Positions 1-7,772 of a DNA stretch of 64,000 nucleotides are shown here, piece by piece (within the stretch, counting starts at the first letter, position 1; each line of letters opens with the position of its first letter). The notes under the pieces were generated by a model that was not told the DNA's origin, ran no database searches, and saw nothing but the letters and a program-made list of their open reading frames with translations. Both the position numbers and the translations under genes were made by a program. Origin of the DNA: Anabaenopsis elenkinii CCIBt3563 (GTDB lineage Bacteria > Cyanobacteriota > Cyanobacteriia > Cyanobacteriales > Nostocaceae); assembly GCF_015245355.1 (NCBI RefSeq), contig NZ_CP063311.1, positions 765,313 through 829,312 of the forward strand. Reading direction: 5' to 3'.

Positions 1-1
1 T

Positions 2-2473
2 ACCGGAGGTAACCTAGATGGGCAAACTAATAGTGGGGGTGGGGATGCCTTTATCGCTAAGTACAACCCAGATGGCACTAGGGAATGGACAAAGCTATTG
101 GGAACTACCGAGCAGGACGGAGCCAATGCCTTGACTACGGGACCTGATGGCTCTATCTATGTTACTGGTATTACTGGTGGAGACTGGGTTATTGGTGATG
201 GTATTGTTACGGGTCCGTTTATCAATAGGTACAACACTGATGGTACTAGGAGATGGGGAATACAGTTTTCATCTTCTACTACCAGCACGCAAGAAATAGC
301 CCATGCTCTGACCACAGGACTTGATGGCTCTATCTATGTCGCTGGTATTACCGGAGGTAACCTACATGGGCGAGGTAATAGTGGGGGTGGTGATGCCTTT
401 ATCATTAAGTACAACACTAATGGCAATAGGGTATGGACAAGGGTGTTGGGAACTACCAGTGAGGAAATAGCCAAAGCCCTGACCACAGGACTTGATGGCT
501 CTATCTATGTCGCTGGTATTACCGGAGGGAACCTAGATGGGCAAATTAATAGTGGGAATGGGGATGTTTTTGTCGCTAAGTACAACACTGATGGTACTAG
601 GATATGGACAAGGCTGTTGGGAACTGGTAGCGGTAACCAAGCCAAAGCCCTGGTCACAGGACTTGATGGCTCTATCTATGTCGCCGGTTCTACCGGAGGT
701 AACCTAGATGGGCAAACTAATAATAAAAGTGTGGATGCCTTTATCGCTAAGTATAACACTGATGGTACTTGGTTGTGGACAAAGCAGTTAGGAAGTGATA
801 GCGGTAACCAAGCCAATGCCCTGACCATAGGTGTTGATGGTTATATTTATGTAGCTGGTTCTACCTTTGGCGACCTAGATGGGCAAACTAATAGTGGGAA
901 TGGTGATGCTTTTATCACTAAGCTGATAGTTGAGGAAACTAACCCTACTTTATCCATAGCCGCTACTAATGCAGTACAATCAGAAGGGAATACAGGTACT
1001 ACCCCATTCACCTTCACAGTTACCCGCATAGGGGACACTAATGTTACCAGCACTGCTAATTGGACGGTGACATATACAGGAACCAACCCCCCTAACGCCG
1101 CCGACTTTGGGGGAACACTCCCCACAGGTAGAGTCACCTTTGCCGCAGGGGAAACATCTCAAGTAATTACAGTCAATGTCAGTGGTGATACCGCAGTAGA
1201 ACCAGATGAAACCTTTACCGTTACCCTATCTAACCCCAGTAACGCCACCATTACCACTGCTACTGCTACCGGGACAATCCTCAATGATGATGCGAGCCTA
1301 GACATCGCCCCCACCAACGCCATCAGGTTAGAAGGTAACACCGGAACCACCCCCTTCACCTTCACAGTTACCCGCACAGGAAATACTAATATAATCAGCA
1401 CTGCTAACTGGGCGGTGACAGGTACAGGATTCAACCCCGCCAACGCCGCCGACTTTGGGGGAACACTCCCCACAGGTATGGTCACCTTTGCAGCGGGGGA
1501 AACATCTCAAGTAATTACAGTCAATGTCAGTGGTGATACCGTAGCAGAACCAAATGAAACCTTTATCGTTACCCTATCTAACCCCAGTAACGCCACCATT
1601 ACCACTGCTACTGCTACGGGGACAATTCTCGATGATGATTTAACAAATCCCCCTCAACTGCTGATTACCCCTAAAAGCAACAAGGTTACACCAGGAAGGG
1701 GAGATATCACCTTAAACTATCGTCTTGATAACTTTAACGATTCTCAGATATCTTTTGCCGGACTTTCAATTTACTTTGATAGTTCTGAACTGAATATTAA
1801 CACTGGGGATGTTAATCTGTCTAGTTCGGCGGGGACTATAGTCAGCAAAACCATCATTGATGACACAGCAAATGCTGATAATGACCCTAACACTGATAAA
1901 GAATTGATTCTGACTATCAGCCCTCTTCAGTCTACTAACAGTGATAGCGTCTTTGTGAATATTCCCTTTACCACCACAGCTGGTTTTAATGGAGAAAGTA
2001 CAGTTAACTTTGCTGCTAACAGTGGTAACCCCAATGTGGATGTATTAGGAGTACCTTCTGTTACAGTCAGTGGACTCGCTGCGGATATTGATGGTAATGG
2101 TAGGGTGACCGGTGCTGATTTATTGTTCATTAGCCAATATCTGCTGTTACGGAATAATCCGAATGTGGATGCGATTTTACAAAGTTCCTTTAATCTGTTT
2201 AGCACTGAAACCGTGGGAGCCACAAACACCACCGGTGCTGCTTTGAGGAATGCGATTACTAATGGGGTGAACAGATTAGCCTTTGACGTTGATGGGAATG
2301 GTCAAGTCACAGGGGGGGATATTTTCTTAATTAACCAAGGGTTGTTACTTAAGAGTAATCCTAACGTCAATGCCATTCTGCAAACTTCCTTTAATCTATT
2401 TACCAGTGAACTCACAGGACCGAGAAACACAGGAGCCGAGATTAATGCTTTTATCTCTGAGTTGCTGGGGTAA
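2..2473 (+). CDS. Secreted SBBP-repeat / Calx-beta / cohesin- and dockerin-like protein (5' end outside window)
   Basis: The reading frame is open from base 2, and the codons before the first ATG (98) encode another copy of the same repeat, so the gene starts left of the window. It has about six SBBP-type beta-propeller repeats of roughly 50 residues, each with the pattern GLDGSIYVAG...GD.FI.KYN.DGTR.WT, up to about base 930. Two Calx-beta domains follow (about 940-1290 and 1300-1640), both ending in GTILNDD or GTILDDD. Next comes a cohesin-like beta domain (about 1650-2080) and two dockerin-like Ca-binding loops (DIDGNGRVTGADLL and DVDGNGQVTGGDIF). No enzyme motif is seen. A cell-surface or secreted adhesin-like role is inferred from the domains. 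The two Calx-beta copies are very alike at DNA level, which points to internal duplication. Confidence 0.85.
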   Translation, partial: TGGNLDGQTNSGGGDAFIAKYNPDGTREWTKLLGTTEQDGANALTTGPDGSIYVTGITGGDWVIGDGIVTGPFINRYNTDGTRRWGIQFSSSTTSTQEIAHALTTGLDGSIYVAGITGGNLHGRGNSGGGDAFIIKYNTNGNRVWTRVLGTTSEEIAKALTTGLDGSIYVAGITGGNLDGQINSGNGDVFVAKYNTDGTRIWTRLLGTGSGNQAKALVTGLDGSIYVAGSTGGNLDGQTNNKSVDAFIAKYNTDGTWLWTKQLGSDSGNQANALTIGVDGYIYVAGSTFGDLDGQTNSGNGDAFITKLIVEETNPTLSIAATNAVQSEGNTGTTPFTFTVTRIGDTNVTSTANWTVTYTGTNPPNAADFGGTLPTGRVTFAAGETSQVITVNVSGDTAVEPDETFTVTLSNPSNATITTATATGTILNDDASLDIAPTNAIRLEGNTGTTPFTFTVTRTGNTNIISTANWAVTGTGFNPANAADFGGTLPTGMVTFAAGETSQVITVNVSGDTVAEPNETFIVTLSNPSNATITTATATGTILDDDLTNPPQLLITPKSNKVTPGRGDITLNYRLDNFNDSQISFAGLSIYFDSSELNINTGDVNLSSSAGTIVSKTIIDDTANADNDPNTDKELILTISPLQSTNSDSVFVNIPFTTTAGFNGESTVNFAANSGNPNVDVLGVPSVTVSGLAADIDGNGRVTGADLLFISQYLLLRNNPNVDAILQSSFNLFSTETVGATNTTGAALRNAITNGVNRLAFDVDGNGQVTGGDIFLINQGLLLKSNPNVNAILQTSFNLFTSELTGPRNTGAEINAFISELLG

Positions 2474-2482
2474 ATAAGTATC

Positions 2483-2724
2483 TGTTGACGGTTGACGGTT
2501 GACTGTTGAGGGGTCAGGGTTTAAGAGCTACGACCACGGGGAGCCAGGGGTTAGAAACCCCTGTCTAATAGCTAAAGTCGGATGAATCCGACTGGGTGTT
2601 GACTGTTGATTGTTGACTGTTGACGGTTGACTGTTGACGGGTCAGGGTTTAAGAGCTACGACCACGGGGAGCCAGGGGTTAGAAACCCCTGTCTAATAGC
2701 TCAAGTCGGATAAATCCGACTAGG
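2483..2724. repeat. Two tandem copies of a heptamer-repeat plus REP-like composite element
   Basis: Each copy is a run of heptamers (TTGACGG/TTGACTG; 2483-2509 and 2597-2638) followed by a core of about 85 bp (2511-2595 and 2639-2724). The core contains the perfect hairpin CAGGGGT-taga-ACCCCTG and a second one, AGTCGGAT-ga-ATCCGACT, whose loop alone differs between copies. The same composite occurs at 39729-39860 and 41700-41925. It is non-coding and behaves like an interspersed REP-type repeat. Confidence 0.85.
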
Positions 2725-2788
2725 TGTTAAATATAACATTATTAATATGGTTGACAATCATTGCCTAGAGTATTATATGTAACCTACA

Positions 2789-2948
2789 AGTCCACTAAAA
2801 GTGGACTTTCGCTATCAGACGCTTAATTTATTCCCCGGCTAATGGCTGTTGATGGTCACACCTCTTCCCAGTCAACCGTCAACCGTCAACCGTCAACCGT
2901 TGACGGTAGAGTATTCTAGATAACCCACTAGTCCACTTTCAGTGGACT
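2789..2948. repeat. Second REP-like family with AGTCCACT...AGTGGACT palindromes and inverted heptamers
   Basis: Two palindromes, 2789-2807 and 2930-2948, share the arms AGTCCACT/AGTGGACT and are each followed by a TTTCGCTATCAGAC or TTTAGCTATCAGAC tail. Between them (2847-2905) is a heptamer run in the opposite orientation (GTCAACC repeats) preceded by TGTTGATGGTCACACCTC, a block that recurs at 40044. The rest of the gap up to the tRNA (about 2950-3240) contains further degenerate copies of the tail (TTTAGCTATCAGAC, CCCTGGCT) and no gene that I can see. Confidence 0.7.
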
Positions 2949-3240
2949 TTAGCTATCAGACAGGGGTTTTTAACCCCTGGCTAATGACTTTAGCTATCAG
3001 ACTCTTAATTTATGCCCTGGCTTCCTCAAAAATCTATCTTTAGATGGATGACAAAGTTAGCTAAATCTTATACCTTGGCTGTGGATATATCAAAAAATAC
3101 ATTCATTTATTATAGTATCAATGATTTGGCAATATAAAGCCTTTCCTGGCGATAAGGCAAACATATTATATACCCCTGGCTGACTTCTCTAATAAGTCCG
3201 GTATTCTAGTATCGTCTCTACTCAAAACTATTCACTTTAA

Positions 3241-3312
<72 letters not shown>

Positions 3313-3461
3313 ACGCTCACAAGTAATAATCTTAAACCCAACATATAGAATTTGGCAAGTGTTTTACCAAACTTTTTTTTTTGTAGATATTTAATTATGA
3401 TCACACTGCAGCCCAAACCCTTGCCAGTACAGGGTTATCGCCCTTTAGACTCCAGTGGCTA

Positions 3462-4010
3462 CTATAACCCCATTCTCAACTGAGCTAATCGTTGGCGTGC
3501 TTTGGCATCAATGGAGTTGGCTAAAAACCGACTTTTGGGTTGTTTGGGTTTTTGATATTTATCTCGCATCCGACAAACTGTACTTTGCACGTCACTACAA
3601 AGCTGTTGTGCAGACAACAATTCAGCCCCATAGCCCTGAACTATCAACTGTTGGGCGCGGTCAGATGTGGCCACAATTACCCGATTAATCAGAGACTGCG
3701 CTTTTTGCTCCCGTAGAGATGCACAGGATTTTTCAATATAAGTGTCTGCAGTTTGTCCAAAGTCAGTGTAATGAACTGATAACAGATCCGTAATAATTTC
3801 TGTATTAGTAGGAGCTTTATGATGTTGGGCATCAAAAATTATTTGAGTGTTATAACCTTGAAACGAGCTATAACTAGTCATTGCTTCCACTAGTTCCCCG
3901 CGTGCAGCCTCTAATCCTGTATGATCACGGGTTTTTTTCAGGCAAGGCCAAGCGCCAATGATATTGTAGCCGTCTACTAACAAGACAGCGGGTAGTAAGG
4001 AACGATGCAT
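3462..4010 (-). CDS. YacP-like NYN-domain RNase family protein
   Basis: A 182-residue protein that begins with the family signature LLVDGYNIIGAWP (residues about 10-22), the first acidic motif of the NYN/PIN-like fold. Further acidic residues follow (FDAQHH, SVHYTDFGQTAD, ATSDRAQQ), matching the YacP/DUF901 family. Bacillus YacP (Rae1) is a ribosome-associated endoribonuclease; whether cyanobacterial members do the same is unknown. The length is usual for the family. The C-terminus is basic (KPKQPKSRF), consistent with RNA binding. It is transcribed alone, convergent with no plus-strand gene. Confidence 0.8.
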   Translation of the reverse strand: MHRSLLPAVLLVDGYNIIGAWPCLKKTRDHTGLEAARGELVEAMTSYSSFQGYNTQIIFDAQHHKAPTNTEIITDLLSVHYTDFGQTADTYIEKSCASLREQKAQSLINRVIVATSDRAQQLIVQGYGAELLSAQQLCSDVQSTVCRMRDKYQKPKQPKSRFLANSIDAKARQRLAQLRMGL

Positions 4011-4158
4011 GGTATTTAATCACAGTTATCTAGAGTTAACAAAATTCATTCATAGATTTCATGGTAATTGAAATATTACTTGTAACTCTATGTTACAAAC
4101 CATTAAAAAATTAGGTCAGATAATAGTATTTCACTCTAAAAGCTTTACCCAAACAGAA

Positions 4159-4179
4159 ACGCGCCTGATCCAGGCGCGT
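4159..4179 (-). terminator. Hairpin downstream of the ABC ATPase
   Basis: The perfect inverted repeat ACGCGCCT-gatcc-AGGCGCGT (8-bp stem, 5-nt loop) lies 50 nt past the stop codon of the minus-strand ATPase gene. On that strand it is followed by TTTCTGTTT, so it probably terminates the UPF0367-ATPase transcript. Confidence 0.6.
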
Positions 4180-4228
4180 CTCAATTGTTAGTAATTATTC
4201 AGAAAAACCCATAGCAGCAAATGGGTAT

Positions 4229-4912
4229 TTAAATTGATCCATTATCCATTGTCATCAACCTTTGCTTGAGACGCTGAGGATCACCTAGATCTATTAAACA
4301 GCCATTGTCTAGTAGAAAAGCACCGTCACAGTAGTTCAACTCATCTAGGCGATGAGTTACCCACAGGGCTGTCATCCCCCGACTTTTGACTAAACGACTC
4401 AGACTAGCCACTAACTCTAATTGGCTATCTGGGTCTAACAGGGCTGTCGGTTCATCTAAGAGTAAGATTTCACAACGCCGCGCGATCGCGCCGGCGATCG
4501 CCACTCGTTGTTTTTGTCCTCCGCTCAAAGCATAAATAGGGCGTAGTTGTAGGGTAGATAAATTCACCGACTTCAACGCCTCCTCAACCCTTGTCCTCAC
4601 CGTCGCCGGGGGTAACTTTTCCTCCACCAGTCCAAAAGCCACGTCAGCGCCCACAGTTGGCATTACCAATTGATGATCAGGATTTTGAAATACAAAGCCA
4701 ACGGGTTCTAAAACCTGAATTTCACCGGACTCAGGAGCTAATAACCCCGCCAATAGTCGCAGTAATGTAGATTTTCCGCTGCCATTTGTACCCAGAAGCA
4801 TCCAAAATTCACCTCTAGGTACTTCTAGAGAACAAGATTGGATTGCCTTCGCCCCATTAGGCCAACTAAAATTTAAATCCTTAACCCTAATGCCAACTTC
4901 TGACATTTTCAC
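4229..4912 (-). CDS. Energy-coupling-factor-type ABC transporter ATP-binding protein
   Basis: A 227-residue ABC ATPase with Walker A GTNGSGKST (residues about 42-50), Q-loop FVFQNPDHQLV, signature LSGGQKQR, Walker B ILLLDEPTALLD and H-loop WVTHR. The 'FQNPDHQL' Q-loop is typical of CbiO/EcfA ATPases that drive vitamin or metal uptake. No transmembrane partner or substrate-binding S component is nearby, so the substrate cannot be inferred. It follows the UPF0367 gene by only 7 nt and is probably co-transcribed with it. Confidence 0.85.
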   Translation of the reverse strand: MKMSEVGIRVKDLNFSWPNGAKAIQSCSLEVPRGEFWMLLGTNGSGKSTLLRLLAGLLAPESGEIQVLEPVGFVFQNPDHQLVMPTVGADVAFGLVEEKLPPATVRTRVEEALKSVNLSTLQLRPIYALSGGQKQRVAIAGAIARRCEILLLDEPTALLDPDSQLELVASLSRLVKSRGMTALWVTHRLDELNYCDGAFLLDNGCLIDLGDPQRLKQRLMTMDNGSI

Positions 4913-4919
4913 ACCCTAG

Positions 4920-5195
4920 TTATTCAGCAGCAGTGAGGGCAAAAAAGCCTGGTGCTCTACCACTGCTAGTAGTTGTACCATCTTTCTGAACAATCTGGAC
5001 TCCAGAAATTTCACTGGTACGCACAGCAATTTTCTTTTCTGTCTTACCCTCACATTTAAGTTCCACAATGTCAGGGTTACCAGAGCGCATAGCCTCTAAA
5101 ATTAGCTGATAGATAGCTTCGGCATCCTCTTGGTTCTTACGTTGTACACTTATGGGGAAGGCAGTATTTCTGATACTTAAGTCAATAGTAAACAT
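4920..5195 (-). CDS. UPF0367 family conserved cyanobacterial protein
   Basis: A 91-residue protein that I recognise as UPF0367, a family conserved in cyanobacteria and of unknown function. It starts MFTIDLSIRNTAFPISVQRK, has a helix (EDAEAIYQLILEAMRSG) and then a beta-rich part (VELKCEGKTEKKIAVRTSEI). No signal peptide or membrane segment is seen. It is the first gene of a probable two-gene unit with the ABC ATPase. Confidence 0.75.
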   Translation of the reverse strand: MFTIDLSIRNTAFPISVQRKNQEDAEAIYQLILEAMRSGNPDIVELKCEGKTEKKIAVRTSEISGVQIVQKDGTTTSSGRAPGFFALTAAE

Positions 5196-5348
5196 TTAGG
5201 ATTAGTCTAACGTAACTTTAGGACTCATTTTAGCGTTAGGTCACAGGGAATGGGGAGCAACCATCAACCCCCAGCACCCTTTATCGGATAAAAAGGATAA
5301 AAATAAAATTTAATTAAGAATTAACTGGAAAAAGTAACGATTTGCACT

Positions 5349-5354
5349 TATAAT
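5349..5354 (+). promoter_or_regulatory. Possible -10 box for psbD
   Basis: A perfect TATAAT lies 125 nt before the psbD start. The position for a -35 box holds only a poor match (TGGAAA), as is common for cyanobacterial psb genes. A second candidate is TTGACA at 5386-5391, with a weak -10 (CATAAA) 17 nt further on. The start site cannot be decided without mapping. Confidence 0.3.
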
Positions 5355-5478
5355 TATGAGAGTCAGTAAAAATTTGTAAACTAGATTGACAATCTGGTAA
5401 ACTATCTGCATAAAGACAGCTGTCAAAAGCTGCTCTATAAGCAGACCTGTACTTATAAACATTTGGAGATTCGTTCTA

Positions 5479-6537
5479 ATGACCATCGCAGTTGGACGTG
5501 CCCCCAGTACAAGAGGGTGGTTTGACGCTTTAGACGACTGGTTAAAGCGCGATCGCTTCGTATTCGTAGGCTGGTCAGGGATATTATTATTCCCCTGCGC
5601 TTACCTAGCACTAGGCGGTTGGCTCACCGGTACAACCTTCGTCACCTCCTGGTACACCCACGGATTAGCCTCATCTTACCTAGAAGGCTGTAACTTCCTC
5701 ACAGTAGCGGTTTCCTCACCAGCAGACAGCATGGGACACTCCCTGTTGTTCCTGTGGGGACCAGAAGCCCAAGGAGACCTCACCCGTTGGTTCCAACTAG
5801 GTGGACTGTGGCCATTCGTCGCCCTACACGGAGCCTTTGGCTTAATCGGCTTCATGTTACGGCAGTTTGAAATTGCCCGTCTAGTAGGTATCCGTCCCTA
5901 CAACGCCCTGGCATTCTCTGGCCCAATTGCGGTATTCGTCAGTGTATTCTTGATGTACCCCTTGGGACAGTCTAGCTGGTTCTTTGCACCCAGCTTTGGT
6001 GTAGCGGCAATCTTCCGGTTCCTACTATTCCTCCAAGGTTTCCACAACTGGACACTGAACCCCTTCCACATGATGGGTGTAGCAGGGATATTAGGCGGTG
6101 CCCTATTGTGTGCAATTCACGGAGCCACAGTAGAAAACACCCTGTTTGAAGACGGCGAAGCCTCCAACACCTTCCGCGCCTTCAACCCCACCCAAGCAGA
6201 AGAAACCTACTCAATGGTGACAGCAAACCGTTTCTGGTCACAGATTTTCGGTATTGCTTTTGCTAACAAACGTTGGTTACACTTCTTCATGCTGTTTGTA
6301 CCTGTGACTGGTTTATGGATGTCATCCGTAGGCATTGTAGGTTTAGCATTGAACCTGCGGGCTTATGACTTCGTTTCCCAAGAATTGCGGGCAGCAGAAG
6401 ACCCAGAGTTTGAAACTTTCTATACCAAAAACATTTTGCTGAATGAGGGTATCCGGGCTTGGATGGCTCCTCAAGATCAGCCTCACAAACAATTTGTATT
6501 CCCTGAGGAAGTTCTACCTCGCGGTAACGCACTCTAA
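5479..6537 (+). CDS. psbD: Photosystem II reaction centre protein D2 (stand-alone copy)
   Basis: A 352-residue D2 protein, the usual length. D2 binds P680 chlorophyll, pheophytin, QA and the non-heme iron in the thylakoid membrane. Visible hallmarks are the N-terminus MTIAVGRAP, five hydrophobic helices, [14 protein letters not shown], the QA/iron region with [12 protein letters not shown] and [16 protein letters not shown], and the C-terminus [11 protein letters not shown] Shine-Dalgarno GGAG lies upstream of the ATG. psbD usually overlaps psbC, but here a terminator follows 32 nt after the stop and no psbC is present. This is therefore the monocistronic second psbD copy found in many cyanobacteria, often light- or stress-induced. 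Confidence 0.97.
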   Translation: MTIAVGRAPSTRGWFDALDDWLKRDRFVFVGWSGILLFPCAYLALGGWLTGTTFVTSWYTHGLASSYLEGCNFLTVAVSSPADSMGHSLLFLWGPEAQGDLTRWFQLGGLWPFVALHGAFGLIGFMLRQFEIARLVGIRPYNALAFSGPIAVFVSVFLMYPLGQSSWFFAPSFGVAAIFRFLLFLQGFHNWTLNPFHMMGVAGILGGALLCAIHGATVENTLFEDGEASNTFRAFNPTQAEETYSMVTANRFWSQIFGIAFANKRWLHFFMLFVPVTGLWMSSVGIVGLALNLRAYDFVSQELRAAEDPEFETFYTKNILLNEGIRAWMAPQDQPHKQFVFPEEVLPRGNAL

Positions 6538-6569
6538 AATAAAAATCTCATTCTCGATTTTTCATTCAG

Positions 6570-6600
6570 CCTCCGCTCACCAGCGGGGGTATTTTTTTTT
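6570..6600 (+). terminator. Rho-independent terminator of psbD
   Basis: An 8-bp stem CCTCCGCT-cacc-AGCGGGGG (two G-T pairs) is followed by TATTTTTTTTT. This ends the psbD transcript and rules out a psbDC operon here. Confidence 0.9.
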
Positions 6601-6707
6601 GGTTTTACTAAAATTCTGTGTTATGCTAGTTGGAGGTTAACAACCCAGAGCAATATGCTCTGCCCTTTTGATACTAAGACCGCTTAGGCAACAAGGAGGT
6701 GATGCCC

Positions 6708-6779
6708 ATGATAGAAAGTAGTAAAACCATGGGTCATCAGGTTGCAGTTAGCCGGCTGTGCGCCGGGGCTGTTCTCTAG
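6708..6779 (+). CDS. Possible 23-residue leader peptide
   Basis: A short ORF (MIESSKTMGHQVAVSRLCAG...) begins 8 nt after AAGGAGG, part of AAGGAGGTGAT, a near-perfect complement of the 16S rRNA 3' end and unusually strong for a cyanobacterium. The ORF spans 6731-6746, the switch segment of the surrounding RNA, and stops at TAG 6777-6779. A translating ribosome would therefore open the local hairpin. Coding is inferred only from the ribosome-binding site and position; there is no homology evidence. The alternative is that the SD-like bases are part of the RNA fold. Confidence 0.35.
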   Translation: MIESSKTMGHQVAVSRLCAGAVL

Positions 6780-6882
6780 AAGTTAGCCTTAGTCACCTTG
6801 GGAGACTAAGTTAGCTCAAGTCACTAGGCTAAAAATCGGAGTTCCTTCCGGCAGTCTGGTTGCAACCTGAAGACCCACTAGA

Positions 6883-6931
6883 CCGCTCTGATATTAGATC
6901 AACTGATCTAAATCAGAGCGGATAGTTTTTT
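6883..6931 (+). terminator. Strong Rho-independent terminator
   Basis: CCGCTCTGAT pairs with ATCAGAGCGG, extended by TTAGATC/GATCTAA. The result is a 17-bp stem with a single bulged A (6893), an AACT loop, and a TAGTTTTTT tail. It ends the structured RNA. Confidence 0.9.
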
Positions 6932-7126
6932 ATGGGTATCCTCAAATTTATCAATGGTTTTTGCGTCACTTGAAGATAAAAATTAAGTTACAGTTAGTTT
7001 GCACATTCATAGCAACTAAACCTGTTGATTATTACTAGATAATTGTGTTCTAGGCATCAAAAGGTAAAGTATCAATTGCCAAAAATAATTCAGTGCAAAT
7101 TGAAGATTTAAACAGGATTTGTTCAT

Positions 7127-7408
7127 ATGGCACAATTACTAACTGACGCAGAAATTCAGTCCCAGGTCAGCCGTTTGTCGGGTTGGACAGTTGAAGGTTC
7201 TAAATTGCACACTACCCGCAGCTTTAAAGATTTTATCGCCGCCATGGAGTTTGTAAAGAAGCTGGTAGAACCTGCAGAATCCTCCGGACATCATCCAGAT
7301 ATAGGCATCTCCTATAACAAGGTAAATATTACCTTGACAACACATGATGCAGGAGGCTTGACACAAAAGGATTTTGATTTAGCTGAGGTAATTTCTCAAA
7401 TTAATTAA
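7127..7408 (+). CDS. 4a-hydroxytetrahydrobiopterin dehydratase (pterin-4-alpha-carbinolamine dehydratase)
   Basis: A 93-residue PCD/DCoH family protein of normal length. The conserved catalytic signature is ESSGHHPDIGISYNKV (residues about 51-66), followed by L.THDAGGLTQKDFDLA. The family dehydrates 4a-hydroxytetrahydropterin and so recycles pterin cofactors; some plant and algal relatives have been linked to Rubisco assembly. It appears monocistronic. It lies downstream of the structured RNA and its terminator and is followed by another terminator, so any link to that RNA would require read-through. Confidence 0.9.
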   Translation: MAQLLTDAEIQSQVSRLSGWTVEGSKLHTTRSFKDFIAAMEFVKKLVEPAESSGHHPDIGISYNKVNITLTTHDAGGLTQKDFDLAEVISQIN

Positions 7409-7453
7409 AAGTTTTTTGCTCACAAGCTGTAATTATAGGTAATATCAATAATT

Positions 7454-7500
7454 GAGACTGACGGGAAACATATCATTTCTCGGCTCGTCTCTTTTTTTCT
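7454..7500 (+). terminator. Terminator of the pterin dehydratase gene
   Basis: GAGAC...GTCTC closes an imperfect stem that includes CGGGAAA/TTTCTCG and is followed by TTTTTTTCT. The rest of the gap to the porin gene (about 7500-7772) is AT-rich and shows no gene. Confidence 0.6.
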
Positions 7501-7772
7501 AGATATTTGTATATGAGAGTTAATTAGGCTATGGGCTAATATCTTGTCATATACTTGAGGTGCACTATAATGGTTGGCTATGGAGTTTTGTATTTGTCTT
7601 TGTTAATCACATTAATTTAAGATTAATTTAAGTTTTAAATTAATCTGTTATTAGCGAAGCAAAAACTCAACTTTTGATAATAGCAAATGTATCTCATGAA
7701 TACAAAAATTGTTTAATTCATGAGGTAAATGTAGCAACAATTATCTATACAAGGTGTGAGTGAAAAGCTAAT

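Larger units (their letters stand above)
6640..6931 (+). ncRNA. Candidate structured regulatory RNA with mutually exclusive stems
   Basis: Bases 6731-6746 (GGGTCATCAGGTTGCA) can pair in two ways. Locally, with 6688-6710, it forms GCAAC/GTTGC, TGATG/CATCA and CCCATG/CATGGG. At long range, with 6861-6876 (TGCAACCTGAAGACCC), it forms a 16-bp stem with one mismatch. Inside the long-range stem sit CCGGC-tgtgc-GCCGG, CTTAGTC...GACTAAG and TTAGCC...GGCTAA. A very strong terminator closes the unit. The 5' end is a guess. I do not recognise it as tmRNA, RNase P, SRP or 6S RNA. It could be an independent sRNA or a leader for the dehydratase gene about 200 nt downstream. Confidence 0.55.

Noticed and set aside
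6640..6931. Identity as tmRNA, RNase P RNA, SRP RNA or 6S RNA
   Set aside because: Key landmarks of each (tag ORF and tRNA-like ends, P4 core, GGAA tetraloop domain, central bubble with closing stem) are not seen, although 6S cannot be fully excluded.
7570..7620. 16-codon frame MVGYGVLYL...
   Set aside because: Too short, with no ribosome-binding site or conservation evidence.
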